A stretch of DNA of 64,000 nucleotides, from the NCBI GenBank assembly GCA_002483285.1, contig DLHP01000011.1:1-64000 (forward strand). Reading direction: 5' to 3'. Of this stretch, positions 6,219 to 14,756 are shown one piece after another (the first letter of the stretch is position 1; each line of letters starts with the position of its first letter). The position numbers and the translations under genes are program-made. The notes under the pieces are model-generated. The model was given only the letters and a program-made list of their open reading frames with translations, ran no database searches and was not told the origin of the DNA. This DNA comes from Flavobacterium sp. UBA7665 (GTDB lineage Bacteria; Bacteroidota; Bacteroidia; Flavobacteriales; Flavobacteriaceae).

Positions 6219-8813
6219 ATGTCGAAACCCTTGAGAAGCGCCGGTACAAAAATATCATTATTTATTCTAATTGGATTATTTATCTCGGCCTGCGACACGG
6301 TGAAAAAGGTGCCCAACAACAAGAAATTGCTCACCAAAACCCAGATTGTCGTCAACGATAAAAAGGAAACCAGCGAGAACATCCAGAACCTTTTGTACCA
6401 AAAACCCAACTCATCTTTGCTGGGTTACCACCTTAGGCTCAACCTGTACAACCTGGCCAAACTCAACCACGACAGCCTTTACCAATCCAAATTTGTTAAA
6501 AATCCAGAAAAGTACCGCCGCAAGTCCAAATGGCTCTCTGCCAAACAGGTCAACCGATTGGGACAGTCGTTCTGGTACGCCGGCATCCATAACTTTCTTA
6601 GGGACAATGGCGAGCCGCCGGTAATCATAGACCCAAAAAGCACACAAAAATCGGCAACCAGGCTCAAATCGTATTATTTTAACAATGGGTATTTTAATGT
6701 CAAGACGCGTTTTGAAATCGATTCACTCAAACCCAAAAAAGCGGCCATCAAATACTTTGTAACTACCGGAAATCCGTTTTTTGTAGACACGCTCAAAACC
6801 ACCATCTCCACGCCAGTGCTCGATTCGATGTACCGCTCACGCATGTCGAATTCCTTTATCCGTACGGGCAAACAATACAAGACCGAGGATTTTGAGAATG
6901 AGCGCAACCGCATCACGACGCATTTTCGCAACAACGGCGTGTACTATTTCCAGCCCAACAACATCAACTTTGACATTGATACGCTCAACGCCAATTTCAA
7001 GGCGAACGTGAATATGAAGATCACCGATTACTCTTATCGCGAGGGCGATTCTACCACAACCGTTCCGTTCAAGCAGTACAAAATCAGCCAGGTGAATATC
7101 TATACTGATTTCCCGCCCAACAAAAGCCGTCCGGGTTTTGAGGACACCTTGCGCACCACTTATCGCAATTTCAATCTGTGGGGATCCAAGAAGCTAAAAT
7201 ACCGGCCACGCGCCATTACCGATGCGGTTTTCATCAACCAAGGCAATTTGTTCTCTGACCTGCGAACCACCTTGACCACGCGTTACCTGAGCAACCTCAA
7301 GATTTTCAATTACCCCACGATACAATATATTGTAGATCCTGCCGACACCTTGCAAAGTTCATTGATTGCTAATATTTACCTGCAACCCCGCAAAAAATAC
7401 AGTTTTGGTGCCTCGCTCGACGTGACGCATTCTAACATCCAGGATTTTGGGATTTCGGCTGCGCCCACACTCACCATCCGAAATGTGTTCAACGGCGCGG
7501 AAACCTTCGAGATTTCGGCACGTGGCAACATCGGTTCGTCTAAGGATTTGGCCAATCCCAACGATGCTTTTTTCAATGTATCCGAATACGGGGTCGACCT
7601 GAAACTCAACTTCCCGCGGATTTTCATGTTCTTTAAAACAGAGAAGATCATCCCCAAAAGCATGATTCCGTCTACGACGCTGAGCATGGGTATCGCTAAG
7701 CAGGAAAACATCGGGCTCGACAAGGAAAATTTCACGAGTGCACTGTCTTACAATTGGTCGCCCAAGCGGAATTCGAGCGCGCGGCTTGACTTGTTCAACA
7801 TCCAATACGTGAACAACGTCAACACGCAGAATTACTTCAAAATTTACAGCTCTTCGTACAAAACGCTCAATACGCTGGCGCAGGCTTACAATGTAGATCC
7901 TTCGCTTTTTGTGGATCCGAATGCGACGGTAAAAGAGCTCAAGATCGACGAAGGCGTGAATGCTTTCATCAATTCGACAACCGGCGCGAATGCCACGCCC
8001 ATCACCATCCCAACCACCGAAGGCGACAGGAAAACCATAGGCAGTATCGCACAAAGGAGGGAACGCCTTACCGAGAACAACCTGATTTTTGCATCGAACT
8101 TCTCGTTTACCAAAACGACCAAAACCGACACCAAGGACGAGAATTATTACGGGTTCAAGACCAAAATCGAATCGGCGGGGAATTTCCTTTCGCTGATGTC
8201 CAGGTTGGCCAAAAATGACAAAAACGACAAGGGCAACACCGAGATTTTCGGGCTCGAATATTCGCAATACATCAAAGGAGAATTCGATTACATCAAGCAT
8301 TGGGATTTGGGTCGCAAACGCGTGCTGGCCTTTAGGAGTTTTGCCGGGATTGCCATTCCGTACGGCAACTCCAACAGTATTCCATTTTCGCGAAGCTATT
8401 TTGCGGGCGGAACCAACGACAACCGCGCCTGGCAAGCGTACTCTCTCGGACCCGGAAGCACTGCCGCACAGAACGATTTCAACGAAGCCAACCTCAAAAT
8501 TGCCATCAGCGCCGAATACCGTTTCAATTTCTTTGGGCAGTTCAACGGCGCTTTGTTTGTAGACACGGGCAACATCTGGAACGTACTCGACAATGTTGAG
8601 GATGAAAAAGCCACCTTCAACGGGCTGAGTTCGCTTGAGGATATCGCTGTAGGTTCAGGGCTCGGATTCCGCTATGACTTCAATTTTTTTGTGGTACGGC
8701 TTGATTTTGGGTTCAAGACTTACAATCCGTCTAACACCTCTGGCAAGAAATGGTTTCGCGATTACAACTTCGGGAATTCGGTGGCAAATATTGGCATCAA
8801 TTATCCGTTCTAA
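6219..8813 (+). CDS. tamL: TamL, BamA-superfamily outer-membrane lipoprotein
   Basis: An 864-aa outer-membrane assembly protein: the TamA equivalent of Bacteroidota, which is a lipoprotein. The signal peptide has a lipobox FISAC with Cys25. POTRA-like repeats fill the N-terminal half, and the C-terminal third is a BamA-type 16-stranded barrel. The barrel contains the DTGNIWNV and GSGLGFRYDF signatures and ends in NIGINYPF with the terminal Phe recognised by BAM. The start at 6219 is fixed by the lipoprotein signal and the adjacent -7 element, although the frame is open to 5763. No tamB gene is seen next to it. Confidence 0.9.
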   Translation: MSKPLRSAGTKISLFILIGLFISACDTVKKVPNNKKLLTKTQIVVNDKKETSENIQNLLYQKPNSSLLGYHLRLNLYNLAKLNHDSLYQSKFVKNPEKYRRKSKWLSAKQVNRLGQSFWYAGIHNFLRDNGEPPVIIDPKSTQKSATRLKSYYFNNGYFNVKTRFEIDSLKPKKAAIKYFVTTGNPFFVDTLKTTISTPVLDSMYRSRMSNSFIRTGKQYKTEDFENERNRITTHFRNNGVYYFQPNNINFDIDTLNANFKANVNMKITDYSYREGDSTTTVPFKQYKISQVNIYTDFPPNKSRPGFEDTLRTTYRNFNLWGSKKLKYRPRAITDAVFINQGNLFSDLRTTLTTRYLSNLKIFNYPTIQYIVDPADTLQSSLIANIYLQPRKKYSFGASLDVTHSNIQDFGISAAPTLTIRNVFNGAETFEISARGNIGSSKDLANPNDAFFNVSEYGVDLKLNFPRIFMFFKTEKIIPKSMIPSTTLSMGIAKQENIGLDKENFTSALSYNWSPKRNSSARLDLFNIQYVNNVNTQNYFKIYSSSYKTLNTLAQAYNVDPSLFVDPNATVKELKIDEGVNAFINSTTGANATPITIPTTEGDRKTIGSIAQRRERLTENNLIFASNFSFTKTTKTDTKDENYYGFKTKIESAGNFLSLMSRLAKNDKNDKGNTEIFGLEYSQYIKGEFDYIKHWDLGRKRVLAFRSFAGIAIPYGNSNSIPFSRSYFAGGTNDNRAWQAYSLGPGSTAAQNDFNEANLKIAISAEYRFNFFGQFNGALFVDTGNIWNVLDNVEDEKATFNGLSSLEDIAVGSGLGFRYDFNFFVVRLDFGFKTYNPSNTSGKKWFRDYNFGNSVANIGINYPF

Positions 8814-8827
8814 ATCGATAAAATTAT

Positions 8828-8835
8828 TATTTTTG
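8828..8835 (+). promoter_or_regulatory. Candidate -7 element for fbaA
   Basis: TATTTTTG matches TAnnTTTG and gives a 5' leader of about 35-40 bases. The leader contains the hairpin at 8839-8854. Confidence 0.45.
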
Positions 8836-8838
8836 TTG

Positions 8839-8854
8839 TCCCGAATAGTCGGGA
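8839..8854 (+). promoter_or_regulatory. Small hairpin in the fbaA leader
   Basis: Perfect 6-bp arms TCCCGA and TCGGGA surround a 4-base loop ATAG. It could stabilise the fbaA mRNA 5' end or act as a weak terminator for tamL; it lacks a long T run. Confidence 0.45.
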
Positions 8855-8874
8855 TAATTTTAAACCAACATACG

Positions 8875-9942
8875 ATGGCTCACAATATAAAACCAGGGGT
8901 TGCCACAGGAGACCAGGTTCAGGAAATTTTTGCCTATGCCAAAGAAAAAGGCTTTGCGCTTCCGGCGGTAAACGTAACCGGATCCAGCACCATTAATGGA
9001 GTCCTTGAAACGGCGGCCAAACTCAAAGCGCCGGTAATTATCCAGTTTTCTAACGGCGGCGCGGCGTTCAATGCCGGAAAAGGCTTGTCTAATGCGGGAG
9101 AACAGGCGTCGATTGCAGGTGCGATTGCAGGTGCCAAACACATCCACGCACTCGCCGAAGCCTACGGAGCCACAGTCATCCTGCACACCGACCACTGCGC
9201 CAAAAAATTATTGCCTTGGATTGACGGTTTGCTCGAAGCTTCAGAAAAGCACTTCGCCGAAACCGGAAAACCATTGTACAGCTCACACATGCTCGACTTA
9301 TCCGAAGAGTCGATGGAGGAAAACATCGACATCTGTAAAAAATACCTCGAGCGCATGAGCAAAATGGGCATGACCCTCGAGATTGAACTCGGAATCACAG
9401 GTGGTGAGGAAGACGGCGTTGACAATTCGGGTGTAGACCATTCTGAATTGTATTCGACTCCAGAAGACGTAGATTATGCTTATACCGAACTCATGAAAGT
9501 AAGCCCGCGTTTCACGATTGCCGCAGCTTTCGGAAACGTACACGGCGTTTACAAACCCGGAAATGTAAAACTCACGCCAACCATTTTGCGCGATTCACAG
9601 GATTACATCCAGAAAAAGCATAGTCTGGGTAAAAATCCGGTGGACTTTGTGTTCCATGGTGGATCGGGTTCTACGCTCGAGGAGATCCGCGAAGCCATTA
9701 GCTACGGCGTCATCAAAATGAACATTGATACCGATTTGCAGTTTGCTTTCACCGAAGGTATCCGCGATTATATGGTAAACAATATTGAATACCTCAAAAC
9801 CCAAATCGGGAATCCAGACGGTGCCGATGCTCCAAACAAAAAACACTACGACCCACGCAAATGGGTGCGCGAAGGCGAATTGACCTTCAACAAAAGGCTC
9901 GAACAGGCGTTCGCCGATTTAAATAACGTAAACACTTTATAA
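8875..9942 (+). CDS. fbaA: Class II fructose-bisphosphate aldolase
   Basis: A 355-aa zinc-dependent aldolase that interconverts fructose 1,6-bisphosphate with dihydroxyacetone phosphate and glyceraldehyde 3-phosphate. Visible features are the zinc-site His residues in LHTDHCAKKLLPW and FGNVHGVYKPGNV, the phosphate-binding VFHGGSGST, and NIDTDLQFAFTEGIRDY near the C-terminus. The length fits the E. coli-like class IIA form. The ATG at 8875 gives the family start MAHNIKPGVATG; the open frame upstream overlaps the tamL 3' end. It is followed by a hairpin and then accD. Confidence 0.97.
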   Translation: MAHNIKPGVATGDQVQEIFAYAKEKGFALPAVNVTGSSTINGVLETAAKLKAPVIIQFSNGGAAFNAGKGLSNAGEQASIAGAIAGAKHIHALAEAYGATVILHTDHCAKKLLPWIDGLLEASEKHFAETGKPLYSSHMLDLSEESMEENIDICKKYLERMSKMGMTLEIELGITGGEEDGVDNSGVDHSELYSTPEDVDYAYTELMKVSPRFTIAAAFGNVHGVYKPGNVKLTPTILRDSQDYIQKKHSLGKNPVDFVFHGGSGSTLEEIREAISYGVIKMNIDTDLQFAFTEGIRDYMVNNIEYLKTQIGNPDGADAPNKKHYDPRKWVREGELTFNKRLEQAFADLNNVNTL

Positions 9943-9949
9943 ATGGTGG

Positions 9950-9991
9950 ATTGTGAATGGTGAATGCCACGCATAATTCACCATTTACAAT
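9950..9991. repeat. Near-perfect inverted repeat between fbaA and accD
   Basis: Arms 9950-9965 and 9976-9991 are 16 bases each, with one mismatch and a 10-base loop. ATTCACAATTCACAATT follows at 9991-10007. The arms contain GTGAATGGTGAAT and its complement. There is no T run, so a classic intrinsic terminator is unlikely; a REP-like or MITE-like dispersed repeat fits better. Confidence 0.7.
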
Positions 9992-10013
9992 TCACAATTC
10001 ACAATTTAAAGAT

Positions 10014-10868
10014 ATGGCTTGGTTTAAAAGAACAGAAAAAGGGATTACCACCGCAACCGAAGATAAAAAAGACGTTCCCAAAGGCTTATGGTACAAATCG
10101 CCAACCGGAAAGATTGTCGACGCCGATGAACTCGAACGCAACCTTTGGGTAAGCCCTGAAGACGACTTTCACGTTCGTATCGGAAGCGCTGAATATTTCG
10201 AGATTTTATTCGACAACAACACATTTAAGGAGCTCGATGCCAACATGACCTCAAAGGATCCGCTTCATTTTGTGGATACCAAAAAATACTCTGACCGTCT
10301 TAAGGATGTGATGGCCAAAACTGGTTTGAAAGATGCCGTACGTACGGCAGTCGGCAAATCAAAAGGCAAAGACCTTGTGGTTTGCTGTATGGATTTTGCC
10401 TTTATCGGTGGATCGATGGGCGCTGTAGTTGGTGAAAAGATTGCCCGTGGGATTGACCATTCTATCAAAAACAGAATTCCGTTCGTCATGATTTCTAAAT
10501 CGGGTGGTGCCCGTATGATGGAAGCGGCTTATTCGTTGATGCAATTGGCCAAAACGTCGGCTAAATTGGCGCAACTCGCCGAAGCCAAAATCCCGTACAT
10601 CTCTTTGTGTACCGACCCAACCACCGGAGGAACGACCGCTTCTTATGCCATGCTGGGTGACGTGAACATTTCTGAACCTGGCGCGCTAATTGGTTTTGCC
10701 GGGCCACGTGTGGTAAAAGACACCACCGGAAAGGAATTGCCAGAAGGTTTTCAAACTGCGGAGTTTGTATTGGAACATGGATTTTTGGATTTCATCGCAC
10801 CGCGAAAAGAACTCAAGGACAAAATCAATTTATTTATTGATTTGATTGAGAATAATGAAATAAGATAA
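10014..10868 (+). CDS. accD: Acetyl-CoA carboxylase carboxyltransferase subunit beta (no zinc ribbon)
   Basis: A 284-aa beta subunit of the acetyl-CoA carboxylase carboxyltransferase, which transfers the carboxyl group from biotin to acetyl-CoA in the first step of fatty-acid synthesis. The crotonase-like core is clear: SGGARMMEA, DPTTGGTTASYAMLGD, EPGALIGFAGPRV. The N-terminal region aligns with the zinc ribbon of the E. coli protein (GLWYKSPTGK for a C-x2-C half, WVSPEDDFHVR for the second half), but all four cysteines are missing. ATG 10014 is chosen because the protein starts MAWFKRTEKGI. A strong terminator follows. Confidence 0.96.
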   Translation: MAWFKRTEKGITTATEDKKDVPKGLWYKSPTGKIVDADELERNLWVSPEDDFHVRIGSAEYFEILFDNNTFKELDANMTSKDPLHFVDTKKYSDRLKDVMAKTGLKDAVRTAVGKSKGKDLVVCCMDFAFIGGSMGAVVGEKIARGIDHSIKNRIPFVMISKSGGARMMEAAYSLMQLAKTSAKLAQLAEAKIPYISLCTDPTTGGTTASYAMLGDVNISEPGALIGFAGPRVVKDTTGKELPEGFQTAEFVLEHGFLDFIAPRKELKDKINLFIDLIENNEIR

Positions 10869-10872
10869 TTAG

Positions 10873-10900
10873 AATCCCGGATTTTCCCCGGGATTTTTTA
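10873..10900 (+). terminator. Intrinsic terminator of accD
   Basis: Arms AATCCCGG (10873-10880) and CCGGGATT (10888-10895) are followed by a run of T. It begins five bases after the accD stop. Confidence 0.9.
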
Positions 10901-10912
10901 TGCTGTAACGTT

Positions 10913-11695
10913 ATGAACACTTCTTTACTCTATCGAACCGATGCGTGGCTAATCATAGCGCTGCTTTTTATGCTGATGCTCGTTTTCAATGCGCTCGGCT
11001 TTAAGTTCAGGCAACACCATCTCAAAAAAGGCGTAATCAACGAAGCACTGAATCTGGGCACTATAGAAGGTTCCTTGCTTGGGTTGATTGCCTTGTTCCT
11101 GGCGTTCACCTTCAACATGGCGGCAAACCGTTATGACGAACGGCGAAAAGTAATTGTAGAAGAAGCCAACGATATCGGGACGGCCATCCTGCGCGCCGAC
11201 CTGTACCCAGAACCCACTCGTTCAAAACTCAGGGTCGATTTTAAGCATTATGTAGAAGCCCGAATCGCTTATTACCATGCCGGAATCGATGCCGACAAAA
11301 TTGAAACGGCCACCAAAAACGCGAACTTTTATTCTGATCGGCTCTGGAAGCAGGTTACCGAGTCCGCTCAAAAACCCGAAAATGTCCTGCGTTCCCAAAT
11401 GATGGTTCCGGCAATGAATACGATGATAGACGTGGTCACTACACGCGCCGCGATTAAAGATGCCACCGTTCCCGAATCGATTATTTGGTTGCTGTTCACG
11501 CTGATTTTGTCGTCGGCGTTTGTAATCGGCTATTGCAACGCACCACATCGGATGAACCGATTGCTTGTAATCATTTTCTCGATCATGATTGCTTTAACGG
11601 TTTTCTTAATCCTTGATTTAGATCGACCATCGAGAGGCTTAATCAATGTCGAACAGTCCGAACAAGCCATCGTCGCTTTGCGGAAGTTGTTTTAG
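10913..11695 (+). CDS. DUF4239 (bestrophin-like) membrane protein
   Basis: A 260-aa membrane protein with two N-terminal helices (about residues 11-31 and 52-70) and two C-terminal helices (about 192-212 and 216-237), separated by a roughly 120-residue soluble helical part. The segment EGSLLGLIALFLAFTFNMA followed by RYDERRKVIVEEANDIGTA is characteristic of the DUF4239/bestrophin-like family. No transport activity is established for this family as far as I know, so a channel role is only a guess. It is isolated behind the accD terminator, and its TAG directly abuts the stop of the convergent permease gene. Confidence 0.8.
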   Translation: MNTSLLYRTDAWLIIALLFMLMLVFNALGFKFRQHHLKKGVINEALNLGTIEGSLLGLIALFLAFTFNMAANRYDERRKVIVEEANDIGTAILRADLYPEPTRSKLRVDFKHYVEARIAYYHAGIDADKIETATKNANFYSDRLWKQVTESAQKPENVLRSQMMVPAMNTMIDVVTTRAAIKDATVPESIIWLLFTLILSSAFVIGYCNAPHRMNRLLVIIFSIMIALTVFLILDLDRPSRGLINVEQSEQAIVALRKLF

Positions 11696-12949
11696 TCACA
11701 TTCCCGTCCGGATGGCCTCTACCGGATCAAGATTCGAAGCCGAAATCGCCGGTAAAATTCCCGAAACGAGCCCGATAAACGCCGATACCAAAGTGCCGAG
11801 CATTACATTGCCGAATCCGAGGACAAACTCAAAATCGAGCACATTGGTCAGCACGAGTGTGATGACCCAAACCATCAACAGCCCAATGATTCCGCCGATT
11901 ACCGACAAGATGATGGCTTCAAAAAGAAACTGGAACAAGATGAATTTGTTCTTGGCGCCAAGTGATTTCTGAATCCCAATCAGGTTGGTGCGTTCCTTGA
12001 CCGAAACAAACATGATGTTGGCGATTCCAAAACCGCCCACGAGCAGTGAAAATCCGCTGATGATCCAACCCACGATATTGAGTTGGCCCACGATATTGTC
12101 AATCAGGTCGGTCAGGCCAGAAAGGATATTGACAAAAAAGTTGTCGATCTCGTCTGATTTGACGCCTCGAAATGACCGAAGTTTTTGCGCAATCTCTCCT
12201 TTTAAGGCCGGAATGTCGGTACCTGTTTCGGGTTTGATGATGATTACAGGCAGCATCGTTTCGTTGTTGTCGCCATAAAGTCTGCGGATAAAATTCGACG
12301 GCAGGAAAACAGAGGTGTCGTCGCTATCGCCCATTCCCATATTCTGCCCTTGCTTTTTGGTTACGCCAATGACCGTAAACCGCTGTCCGAAAAGGCGCAC
12401 GGTTTTCCCAATGGGATCAAAGCCATCAAATAGGCTCTGCGCAATCTCATTGCCCAACACCACCACAGCTTTGCCAGAATTCGACTCCGATTCGTTGAAG
12501 AAACGGCCCGTCATAAATTCTACGCGCTGGATATCGGCAAACTCCCAGGTGACGGGAACGGTATTGATGTCGGCCACCGTTTTAGATTCGTATTTGACAC
12601 TCTGCCGGTTCATGAAAAACTGGAAACAGAAAAAATCGGCGTGGTTCAGGTTATTTTTGAGGTAGGTGTATTCTTCGTAGGTAACTTTGGGGAATTGCTC
12701 CATTTTCCAGCGCGGCACTTCGGTTGGACCAAAAGGGACGCTGGTCAGGTAAATGGTGTTCTTGTCTAAAGTCGACAGGTCTTTCTTGATTTTTCGGTCT
12801 AGCGAATCTACAGCGGCAAGCACGGCTATGATCGAGAAAATCCCGATGGTCACGCCCAGCAACGAGAGTATCGTACGGAGTTTATTGTTCCGCAGCGCGT
12901 TCATTGCGAAACTGAAACTCTCTTTGAGCAAACGGAAATAGACAATCAT
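11696..12949 (-). CDS. MacB-type ABC transporter permease
   Basis: A 417-aa permease of the MacB/FtsX-like class. An N-terminal helix (around residues 20-40, TILSLLGVTIGIFSIIAVLA) precedes a MacB_PCD periplasmic domain (to about 270), and three further helices form the FtsX domain (about 285-405), ending NLDPVEAIRTGM as is usual. MacB-like systems use a separate ATPase to drive extracytoplasmic mechanotransmission or export. No ATPase gene is adjacent, so the partner must lie elsewhere. The start at 12949 (MIVYFRLLKESFSFAMNALR) is preferred over an earlier in-frame ATG. Confidence 0.87.
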   Translation of the reverse strand: MIVYFRLLKESFSFAMNALRNNKLRTILSLLGVTIGIFSIIAVLAAVDSLDRKIKKDLSTLDKNTIYLTSVPFGPTEVPRWKMEQFPKVTYEEYTYLKNNLNHADFFCFQFFMNRQSVKYESKTVADINTVPVTWEFADIQRVEFMTGRFFNESESNSGKAVVVLGNEIAQSLFDGFDPIGKTVRLFGQRFTVIGVTKKQGQNMGMGDSDDTSVFLPSNFIRRLYGDNNETMLPVIIIKPETGTDIPALKGEIAQKLRSFRGVKSDEIDNFFVNILSGLTDLIDNIVGQLNIVGWIISGFSLLVGGFGIANIMFVSVKERTNLIGIQKSLGAKNKFILFQFLFEAIILSVIGGIIGLLMVWVITLVLTNVLDFEFVLGFGNVMLGTLVSAFIGLVSGILPAISASNLDPVEAIRTGM

Positions 12950-13069
12950 AAGCGGTGTTTTGCTCAACAAATTTAAGACATTCGATTGCAAAACACCTGC
13001 CCGTTGAGAAAATATCTGTTAGAATTTCGTCTGTAGGACACTTCCTCTTTTTGACTGGTTATACCGTTT

Positions 13070-13462
13070 TTACAGAATCTTGTACAAAATTAATTTAATG
13101 ACCAAAGTAGAATCGGGCGAAACATTAGGCGGATAGCCCTTTCTTTTTACCAAATGCGGCGCGGCAATAAGCCGACGGATTTCGCCTACTTTCATTCCGC
13201 GCAAACCCTCGTCAACGGCTTGGGTCGCTTGGTTGCCCCCGATTAAGACCTTGACCGGATTTTTGGAATTCTCGTTAGAATACAACACCGTTCCGTTTAG
13301 GTAACTCGTAGTTTCGAAAAGCAAAATTTCATCGCCTTCATTTGCTTTTTGGCCTTTGCCTTCTTGCAGGATTTGATACCGCAAGCCCGATTGGGTTTGC
13401 ACCACGCGATTGGAACAGGCCGCCGATAGCACGAACAATAAGACGAATGGGATTTTTCTCAT
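13070..13462 (-). CDS. FKBP-type peptidyl-prolyl isomerase lipoprotein
   Basis: A 130-aa lipoprotein with lipobox LSAAC (Cys16) and a single FKBP-type domain: GLRYQILQEGKGQKANEGDEI, then GLRGMKVGEIRRLIAAPHLV, ending DSTLVIKLILYKIL. It probably folds proteins outside the inner membrane. It is short for the group, with no dimerisation domain. The start at 13462 is fixed by the lipoprotein signal; the longer open frame upstream overlaps the propeller gene. It lies 22 bp downstream of the propeller gene on the same strand and may be co-transcribed with it. Confidence 0.85.
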   Translation of the reverse strand: MRKIPFVLLFVLSAACSNRVVQTQSGLRYQILQEGKGQKANEGDEILLFETTSYLNGTVLYSNENSKNPVKVLIGGNQATQAVDEGLRGMKVGEIRRLIAAPHLVKRKGYPPNVSPDSTLVIKLILYKIL

Positions 13463-13484
13463 GGCATTCTTGAATTTAGGTCGG

Positions 13485-14609
13485 TCAACAACCGTCTTTA
13501 CTTGCATCTCTGGTAATGTTGATGAACGATTCCCCGTTAAACTGGAACGCGCCGCCCGAAGTACCAATCCACAGTGTCCCGTTTTTATCTTCAAGGATGC
13601 TTTGTACATAGCTGTTAAGCAAGCCTTCGGTTTTTGAAAAATTCTTGAACGTTTTTCCGTCGTAGCGCGTCAGTCCGCCGCCGGCGTTACCAATCCAGAG
13701 GTTTCCGGTTTTGTCCTCAAAAATAATCCAGGCAAAATTATTGCCCAGTCCGTCTTTTTGGTCGAAAGTGGTAAACGGATTCCCAATCACAAACGATTTC
13801 CCATCGAAACGGCTGACACCTCCAAACCGTGTAGCAAACCAAAGGTTGCCCTGCCGATCTTGTATGGTACACTGTATAAAATTGTCGCACAAACCGTCGG
13901 TCTGAGAAAAATTCACTACCGATTTTCCGTCGTAGCGATACACACCGTTGCCGTTGGAAGCAAACCAGATATTTCCGGCCTTGTCCTGAAAAATATTGTT
14001 GATGAGTTTTGCGGCAGGATAGGCTTCGGGTCGTTGGCTCAGATCGGCCTCGGGCAAATAAAAATCAGTAAAGGTTTTCCCGTCATATCTTGACACACCG
14101 CCTTCTGTGCCAAACCATAAGGTGCCCGATCGATCTTGCAATATACTCCACACCTGCCGATGCCTGAGTCCATCATGTGCATTGAAATTTTTGAACCGTT
14201 TGCCATCATAGCAGCTCACGCCGTTGTCTGTAGCAAACCATACGTTGCCTTGGTTGTCCTGTATAATACCACGGACAGCGTCGCCGGGAAATCCGCTGCG
14301 CAAATCGGTGGTTGAAAAATACGCGTAGTTTGCTCCGTCAAAACGGCAAACACCCTCGTCATTGGTGCCAAACCAGATATTTCCAGCCTTATCCTGAAAC
14401 ATCCTGCGAATGTAGCGGCTGATTTGCCGCACCGGATTGGGCATCGGCCCGATAAATGGCGCATCTACGTTTGTGTTAGTGGCGGCAATTGTTTTTTCGG
14501 CGGTTACCGGACGGCTTGCTTTTTGTCCGTTGCACGAAGTAATGGAAATGGATGTGATTAGCATCGCGCCAATCAATAAGCGTGGATGTTTTTGAACTAT
14601 TCGTTTCAT
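13485..14609 (-). CDS. Seven-repeat two-component-regulator beta-propeller lipoprotein
   Basis: A 374-aa lipoprotein (lipobox ITSC, Cys26) built almost entirely of Reg_prop-type repeats. Seven copies of an xxxDxxGNxWFGTxxGVxRYDGKxF unit start at about residues 68, 114, 155, 204, 247, 295 and 337, enough for one closed seven-bladed propeller. Such propellers form the periplasmic sensor of Bacteroidota hybrid two-component systems, but here there is no Y_Y_Y domain, transmembrane helix, kinase or regulator domain attached. The protein ends in a Cys (KDGC). It is divergent from a membrane-bound winged-helix regulator 147 bp away, suggesting a sensor-regulator partnership; that partnership is inferred. 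Confidence 0.85.
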   Translation of the reverse strand: MKRIVQKHPRLLIGAMLITSISITSCNGQKASRPVTAEKTIAATNTNVDAPFIGPMPNPVRQISRYIRRMFQDKAGNIWFGTNDEGVCRFDGANYAYFSTTDLRSGFPGDAVRGIIQDNQGNVWFATDNGVSCYDGKRFKNFNAHDGLRHRQVWSILQDRSGTLWFGTEGGVSRYDGKTFTDFYLPEADLSQRPEAYPAAKLINNIFQDKAGNIWFASNGNGVYRYDGKSVVNFSQTDGLCDNFIQCTIQDRQGNLWFATRFGGVSRFDGKSFVIGNPFTTFDQKDGLGNNFAWIIFEDKTGNLWIGNAGGGLTRYDGKTFKNFSKTEGLLNSYVQSILEDKNGTLWIGTSGGAFQFNGESFINITRDASKDGC

Positions 14610-14639
14610 GATTGCTGATTTTCAAAAGGTTGATTGGGA

Positions 14640-14647
14640 CAAACCTA
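14640..14647 (-). promoter_or_regulatory. Candidate -7 element for the propeller gene
   Basis: On the minus strand the sequence reads TAGGTTTG, an exact TAnnTTTG match, 30 bases before the propeller gene ATG. The 147-bp divergent region also holds TAAATTTTG and TAAATTTC on the plus strand (about 14705-14720), which are imperfect -7 candidates for the regulator gene. Confidence 0.5.
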
Positions 14648-14756
14648 CAATTCATCCCTTGATTTGAATGCTGCGCCGCTGTAAAAAGAAATGTAAATTT
14701 TGTAAATTTCGCTTCCCATATGCAGGTGTCGATTAAAAATTTGGGACTTTTGGAAC

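Noticed and set aside
7359..8435. 358-codon open frame antisense to tamL
   Set aside because: Arg/Val/Phe-rich shadow composition with no domain; tamL is well supported.
13463..13609. N-terminal extension of the FKBP lipoprotein
   Set aside because: It would overlap the propeller gene and hide the lipobox at residue 16 of the shorter form.
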